DNA of 64,000 bases. Origin: Rhinopomastus cyanomelas (Eukaryota; Chordata; Aves; Bucerotiformes; Rhinopomastidae). The position numbers and the translations under genes are program-made. Each line of letters begins with the position of its first letter. Position 1 is the first letter of the stretch. Shown in pieces: positions 58,018 to 64,000 of the stretch. Below the pieces are notes generated by a model. The model worked only from the letters and a program-made list of their open reading frames with translations. It searched no databases and was not told the DNA's origin. The stretch is from positions 1,024,620 to 1,088,619 of the forward strand of contig VXBP01010397.1 in assembly GCA_013400115.1 (NCBI GenBank), read 5' to 3'.

Positions 58018-58023
58018 TTTAAT
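58018..58023 (-). terminator. Poly(A) signal of the RACGAP1-like gene
   Basis: TTTAAT on the plus strand reads ATTAAA on the minus strand, about 200 bases after the stop codon at 58220. It is the common variant hexamer and the only good candidate nearby. Confidence 0.55.
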
Positions 58024-58219
58024 ACAAACCAGATCCCAAGAACAGAACTGGAACAATGTCCATGTCCCCACCATCACAGATGATCAGAGCCAGCCCCTGA
58101 TACTCCCTGCCTGTGGGAAGCAGGGCAAGGCCAGGAGCTTGGCAAAACCAACCCAGGGGCAACTGCTTGGTCTCACAGGCTTCGCTCCAGTGCCAGCTCC
58201 CAGGAGCCACTGCCACAGG

Positions 58220-61200
58220 CTATATCAGAGAAGGGAAGAAGTGTCCCACTTTCTTTGGGGCTGGCCTCTGCCTGTGTGGGGAGAGAAAAGTTAGGAGCGC
58301 AGAGGGAGCTTCTCCTGAGCCCCTCAGCCACCCCTGGCAGCACTCACAGGGGCCGGGTGGCCGTGCCCATGCAGCTCCGCAAAGTGCTGGGGAGGCAGCA
58401 GGTGCCAGCAGGGCTCAGCTGGCCTGGCTTGGGCTCCAGGGAGGTGACAGGATGGAAGAAGGGTTCTGTAGGATACAGGGACACTCCTATCACATCCTGA
58501 CCTGGCCTACACGCAAGACCCTTCAGCCCCACAGGACAAGGGTATGGAGGGAACTAGGGCTCTCATGCCTCACCACGTTCAGCTCCCAGGGATGGTGTTG
58601 GCACCAGGTTCTCCTGTCTTGTCCCCACAAAGCCTCTCCAGAAGTCAGGTGGAAGTGAGAGGAGCCGAGCCACCACCTGGGCAGGGAGGAATGGAAGATG
58701 AGGATGCTGACAGCACCTAGGCTATAATCCACACCTCAGGGACCCCTTCACCTTGCACTGCTGTGGTGTATCCTCCATGATGGCGAGTGGTGTAGGGTTG
58801 GCAGAACTGTATCCCACCAGTGTGGGACCAAACACACGAGACAGATTGAGAACATCCATCTTGCAGTCAGGGCTGCTCGCCACCCTGTGAGGGAGGTACA
58901 GTGTGAGCACTAACAGGACACTCACCTTCCTTCCCATAGCTTCCCTGCTTTGGGGCGTGGAGCCTGGGCAAGGGGCAGGGAGCCATACCAGGATGAGCCC
59001 CTCACCTGAGCAGGTGCAACATGAGGAAGGCCAGAGTGTCCCGGTTGGCTGGGGGCAGCTTGCTCACCACATGGCGCAGGGCCGTGCCACAGGCAGCATC
59101 GTCTGGGATGTCTGCAGAAGCACCATGAAGGGTGTTAAGGGAGAGGTAGCACCTTCCCACCCCTTACTTGAAACCACCACTCACCAGCAGCCCTCAGGAA
59201 GGCAGAGTGGAGGCTGAAGGTGACCACTGGCTCTTTGAGCCCTCGCAGAAAATCCTTGAGCACCCCACACACTACGTGGATGTCAGACACACTGCTGAGG
59301 GCAGGCAGCATGCCCCCAGCCTGCAGGAGCCTTTGCTTCCACTCCCGCACTAGCTGCTCCGCACCTGGTACCCGGTACAGCCCTGTCTGGGGTGCAGGGA
59401 GAGGGGCTCAGCCCCACACAGACCACGGCAGCACCGCCCCCACCACCACACCCCCTACCTCTGTCAAGCCTCTGGTCTCCACTTCGGTCACACATTGTAC
59501 CACAAGCACGGGCACCAAGGGTGGTGTAGGGGGGGCGAAGTCAGCCAACACACCCTGCAGAGGACAACACTGACCCTCTCTGCTCTCTCTGTGCCAACTG
59601 CCCAAAGCAGGCAGGGCCTCAGCATCCCAGGGCTGACAGCCCAGCAGCACCCAACAACTTCACAGGGATGTAGCCCCCAAAACACTGCCCTACCCTACTC
59701 ACCTCCCTGGGCCAGGCATGGTGGCAAGGCCGGGGTGCACAGTGGCTGGGGCACTGCTCCTGGCACTTGGGGTGAAGCAGCAGCTGGCACTGGCGGCACT
59801 TGACAGCAGCCTTCCCAAAGCGAATGCGAGAGCCACAGACACCACATGGCTCAGGATGAATCACCTGGAGAAAGGGAGCCAGGTCAGGGCTCCTGCTTCT
59901 AGCAGGTGCCAAATACCACTCATCCACTCCCCACAAACTGGCCTCCACTGCCTCCAAACACCCCCTGCACAGACAGAACTGGAGGAGAGAGGAGAGCTCA
60001 CGACCCTTGCCTAGACCCATTCTCCCCACTCAGCTGCTTCTTCTATAGCAGCCAAGAGCAGAGAGGTAGGCTGGGTCACACACCATTTTGGAAGTGAACT
60101 GGTGCTGGCGTGGTGGGACACCCTGTGGAAGCGAGAGGAACGGGGCTGGCAGTGGCTGCCCCATGGGGTCACCCTCAGTGTGGCTCTTCTGCCCCAAGGC
60201 ATGCCAGTCTGGATCCTCCCCAGTCCCACATGCAGCAGTCGGCTCTGCAGAGAGACGAGGCCGTGGCAGGAGCCCTGAAAAGCAAACAGCTGGGATGCGA
60301 GGAGGGTTATCACCTCCCAGGATGTCCTTGCAGCATCCCAGTAGCCTAGGGACAGTGGCATTTAAGACAGCACCTTTAAGATGGTCCCACCCATGAGCCC
60401 AGATGTCAGCCCTTCCAGTGACCTGCATCCACGGAGACACTACGTCTTTGGCGAGAGCAGCACTGCGATATCCGAGCAGTGGGCAGGAGGCTGCTGTCAG
60501 TGCCTGGGACCTCAGCATGAGGGGCTGAAGAAGGGATGCTCATCTGCAGAGATGGAGAACACTAAGAATGTTAGTGCCTGGCTGCAGCCTCACAGTGCTC
60601 CAACGTCTGCCTATGAGTTGTGCTCCGTCCCTGTGGTCCTGCACAACCATGGGGACAGGGTGATACAGCTGCAGGACATGTATCCAGCACAGCCACGGAT
60701 GCTGACCCCACTGGGTCCAGGCTGATATAGACTGAAGGGCATAGCCACCCAGAGGGGACAGCTGAACATCTCCAGACCCCACTGCACCCATAGGTCTGTG
60801 GGACTGACTGTTGTGTTGTTGCTTTCTGGCACTGGCCCAGATAACACTGGGGTCCTTACTCACAGTGTTGTGGGGTGTCACAGAAGAACGGTGTCGCTTT
60901 GCCATCACCATTGGGCCAATCTGAGGAGTCAGGGACACTCTCTGGGGACAGAGAAGATGGGTGAAGTTGAAGACCCCCTCCCTGACTCTGCCTCCAAACC
61001 AATCAGTATCAGCCCCTGATCTCACCCTAACACCCTACACTGCCTGCCCCACACCAGGCACTGTGGAGATGCACAGGGACCCAGGCTTCCCACCCATGTT
61101 GGGTGCTGACACCAGTCCCAGGACTGGGAGAGGCCAGGCCAAGTCTGCAATGCAGAGGTGTGAGTAGAGCAGGGTGTGGGATGCCCACATGTGGGAATGA

Positions 61201-62686
61201 ATTATTGAGGAGCCCAGCTGGGCCACAGTGGAGGGTAATGGAGTTTCTATTGATTGCAGGAGGTTTACTGAAAGACGGCGCTCCCAGCCTAGCATCAATA
61301 AATTAAATCCCCTGCCAGACTCCTTGCAGCCTCCTCTGCTTGAATGGAGGAGTATCTGGGTCCCCCTAACCTCATGTGGTCCTGGTCAGCAACCCAGCCT
61401 GGGTTGCACACTAAGATCTGTGCGGGGAGGGGATCCCACAGGCACAATGAAGGAAAAAATAAAATAGAGGAGACCCAGGGGTTCCTCACACACAGAGAGG
61501 CACAGGTCCCATCTCAGCACCAGCCCTCAAGACTGCTGCACCCCAGCATTCCCCTCATACCTGCCTGTCTTGGGCTTTGCGCTTCAGGTTCCGCATCACC
61601 GTAATATCAACATCCTGAAAGACAGTGGGGAGGCTGACAGAGCTGTATGGGGCCAGGGCACCCTCAGAATAAGTCTCCAACAGCAATGGAGGCCAGCCCA
61701 CTCCTAACCATGGCCATGAAAAGGGGGTGTCCCATTGCAGGAGCGAGGCAAAGCCACCTCCTCACTGCTGAGAAGAGACTGAATTCTGGGTCACTTCTTA
61801 CCACGTCATCCTCAGTGCGGTCATAGCTGATGTCTGAGTGGGACAGGAGGGACTGGCACGACTCATCCACTGTAGATGACCTGTGCAACAAGCTGGGAGT
61901 CAGCCTGACCAGGACAAATCTCCCCTACAGTCAGCACCTGTTTGTACAGCTGGAAGCCCACAGCTGATGCCTCTGTGGAGCCTGAGCATCCCCGTCCAGC
62001 CCCTTGGCCCAGCAGAGGCAAGGGAGGAAATGGCACAGCTGAGCCCAGGGGCTGAGAACCACTAGTTCTACTCACCTTCTGCCAGGTCCCAGGTTCACTT
62101 TGAGACGCTGACTGGCCAGAGTCCGGAGGACGGAGCACTGCTCCCGGCTCAGCACACTGCTGGCCCACGGCTCCCGCATCAGCGCCTCTAACACCAGCTG
62201 AAGTTTGCGCTCCTGCAAGTGAAACAGAGAGGTGGTGAACGGTGGGGATCCCTGCACCCAGCCCCGTAGGGTACCTCTGCTGCCAGTCCCCTCGACAAGA
62301 CCTGCTTCTCCAGCTCGGCCTCTGCCCGGTGCCGCTTCTTCATCTCCACCTCCACGTGGTTGCGGGCGTGTTTGAGCTTCACCTCCAGCACTGCCCTCTC
62401 AGCCTCGGCGAGGGCCAGCAGCTCACGGGCGCGTTGCCCGTCCCGCTGCAGGCGGCAGCACTCCTGGCGAGTGGCCTCGAGGCACCGAGCTATCTGGATG
62501 TAGTCTGAGGGCAACGCAAGTGAGTGTTTTCAGAGCCACTTCGCCCTGCCAGGGGGTCCCGAGGTGTCCCAAGCTGGGGTGGGGGCGCTGCACGAACCCA
62601 CCTTCCTCCACGCTGCTGTTGAGCTCCAAAAGCTGCAGCGCCCGCTCCAGCCGGGCCAGGAGCGCCCTACAGCGTTGCCGCAGCAT
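58220..62686 (-). CDS. RACGAP1-like protein (MgcRacGAP/CYK-4 paralogue)
   Basis: Sixteen minus-strand exons: 62602-62686, 62302-62504, 62076-62212, 61802-61880, 61561-61614, 60864-60941, 60423-60543, 60084-60274, 59703-59864, 59459-59554, 59185-59386, 59006-59111, 58752-58884, 58574-58676, 58348-58501 and 58220-58271. All phases join, giving 1956 bases and 651 aa (human RACGAP1 632). N-terminal coiled coil (VLEVKLKHARNHVEVEMKKR). C1 zinc finger with His 310 and Cys/His at 323, 326, 339, 342, 347, 350, 354 and 358. RhoGAP domain (about 373-570) keeps the arginine finger in TGLYR (Arg 407), then LKDFLRGLKEP and NLSRVFGPTLVG. The C-terminus GHFFPSLI resembles GNFFASPMLK. The RhoGAP block looks only about half identical to human RACGAP1, too low for an orthologue. 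The family joins KIF23 in centralspindlin at the cytokinetic midzone. It converges on GMPPA. Donors of exons 2 (GTCTTG) and 7 (GTCACT) are weak. Confidence 0.87.
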
Positions 62687-63200
62687 CCTCGAGCGGGCTG
62701 AGACCTCCGACAGCCAAGCAACACGGCCCCCGCTTCTCGCCCCTCCCGGGACCCCCAGGCTGCGACCCCGCGGTACGACCACCTCCGCGCGTGAGGCGTC
62801 CCCCAGCCGGTCTATGCGGGCCGGGGGCTGGGGTGGAGCGAGTCCCGGCCCCGCCTCTCCCGCTCCCGTCCCGCCGGCTCATGGGGTGCTGGGCGGCGGT
62901 GGTGGTTGCGGGGCAACAGTCTGGGGCAGAGTGAAGGTCCTGGAGGTCGCCTTTGGGGGTGGGGTGCCCAGGACCTGGGGATACCGGGTGAGAGCCCTTG
63001 AGGGGTGCAGGCACGGGAGTGCGGCGTGTTCGGGGGGTGCAGGGGCGTCGGGCCGGAGCACCGGGACGAAGGTGGGCTGAGAGTGCGGGAGGGGGTCTGT
63101 CTCCCGCACCGCTCCCCTCAGCCCCACTTCCTGGCAGCCACTGCCCTTGTCCGCTGCCCCACCACTATGCCCCGTATGCCAAGCAGCGGGCGAGGGCGGC
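62687..63200 (-). promoter_or_regulatory. CpG-rich 5' region of the RACGAP1-like gene
   Basis: CpG-dense sequence upstream of the start codon at 62684-62686, without a TATA box. An in-frame upstream ATG at 62780-62782 would add 32 residues. I prefer the inner start because MLRQRC aligns with the start region of RACGAP1 (MLNVRN). The exact transcription start is unknown. Confidence 0.5.
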
Positions 63201-64000
63201 GGGGACCCCCAGCACCGGGGCCGTGTCCTGCAGATGGTGCCACCTCCCTGCCTCAAAGCCTGCCTGCTGCACTGTGCCGTGGCAGTGATGGGTCCCACGA
63301 GCATCCCACGGCAACGCTGTCCCGAAGCTTCCTGCCGGAGCTCCCAGCTCCTGGTGGCCCTGTGTTCGTGGGGTCGGGGGGAAGGTCCGGGCCGAGGGCG
63401 GGGTGCCCGCAAGAACGGCAGCTCCCCCTCCTCGTTGCTTGTCCCGACCTGCTGCGAATACCGGTAATAGCGGCAGGGCTGGGTGTGCGAGCCCCTGCAC
63501 ACACATTCCCCCCAGCTGCCTCTGACCTGAGAAAGGTGTTTGCACTCTGTGGGCTCACGGCACCGAGACTCCCCGGCACTACGGTGCCTCTCAGGGGTGG
63601 CCACAGGTCCATCGTCTCCTCTCCTCATCCCTGCCCTGCCCAGGGCCCAGGCAATGGTGAGCAAGTGGCATAGGGTGCACCCCCACATCCCAGGGATATG
63701 TCTGAGGTCTTTGATTAGAAAATAGCCAGCCTTCGTCCTAGGCTAAGGGTAGGGCCCAAGCAACATGAAGCCCATTCCAAGGGCATTTGGGTTACTGTGG
63801 GGCTGAGAGACACCCACCAGGATGCTGGCCAATGGCATGCTGCTGCTCTGATCCCCAGCTAATCCCAAGGCATGGCTACCCTTGGGGACAGAGCCTGACA
63901 GGGATCTGGGATGGGCTGGAAGCACCCTGTTAGGGCTGAGCTTCGCTCTGTGTTGGCTCATGGGGACCAGAGGGTGTTTCTCAGAGAATCTCCTTCCTCC
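63201..64000. other. Right-edge sequence with no recognised gene
   Basis: Overlapping GC-driven open frames on both strands (63005-63673 plus; 62879-63688 minus) show no domain I recognise. From about 63700 the composition drops to ordinary intergenic levels. I see no ASIC4 exon, although ASIC4 follows GMPPA in mammals. Confidence 0.4.

Noticed and set aside
58344..58532. Stop codon TGA at 58344-58346 as the end of the RACGAP1-like protein
   Set aside because: The TGA is part of a strong GTGAGT donor. Splicing to 58271 adds QRPAPKKVGHFFPSLI, which matches the conserved RACGAP1 C-terminus, so the longer end is preferred.
60084..60274. Extra intron inside RACGAP1-like exon 8 (good acceptor-like TTCCACAG before GVPPRQHQ)
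   Set aside because: The frame is open throughout and no convincing donor was found upstream. It remains a possible alternative splice.
1..64000. CRISPR arrays, bacterial operons, tRNA or rRNA genes, viral genes
   Set aside because: None seen. The window is ordinary vertebrate nuclear DNA with spliced genes.

Overview
The window is vertebrate nuclear DNA and almost certainly avian. The evidence is short GC-rich introns, a truncated CR1-type LINE near 17.6-17.8 kb, and desmin, SPEG and GMPPA proteins that read as bird orthologues. Desmin matches chicken desmin as I remember it closely but not exactly, so the species is probably a bird other than chicken. The gene order DNPEP - DES - SPEG - GMPPA is the conserved block of human 2q35.

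Layout: (1) 1-1241, minus strand: the N-terminal third of DNPEP (aspartyl aminopeptidase), which runs off the left edge and starts in a CpG-rich 5' region with a short GGC repeat. (2) 1.3-7.4 kb: intergenic DNA with degenerate tandem repeats and, near 6.5-6.65 kb, a MEF2/E-box cluster that looks like the desmin muscle enhancer. (3) 7515-12191, plus: complete DES, nine exons, 464 aa. (4) 15397-51296, plus: complete long SPEG, 41 coding exons, about 3475 aa, with nine Ig domains, two FN3 domains and two kinase domains in the known order. Nested inside it are an alternative promoter and N-terminus (22605 and 25810) and the small APEG-1 isoform, with its own CpG-rich promoter and an intronic poly(A) site at 37075. 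(5) 52912-56160, plus: complete GMPPA, 12 exons, 423 aa. (6) 58220-62686, minus: a full-length 16-exon RACGAP1 (MgcRacGAP/CYK-4) paralogue of about 651 aa. (7) 62.7-64 kb: its GC-rich upstream region, with no second gene recognised.

DES and SPEG are both striated-muscle genes: desmin filaments link Z-discs, and SPEG is a myosin-light-chain-kinase-family protein of the junctional membrane. MEF2-type sites lie ahead of both. DNPEP and GMPPA are housekeeping genes with CpG-type promoters. The RACGAP1-like gene is the most interesting item. Its domain order and splice phases fit a working centralspindlin-type RhoGAP. Human RACGAP1 lies beside ASIC1 on 12q13, while GMPPA lies beside ASIC4 on 2q35, which suggests an old whole-genome-duplication copy of RACGAP1 kept here.

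Exon boundaries were set by hand from GT/AG sites, reading-frame phase and remembered family sequences. No alignment or search was run.
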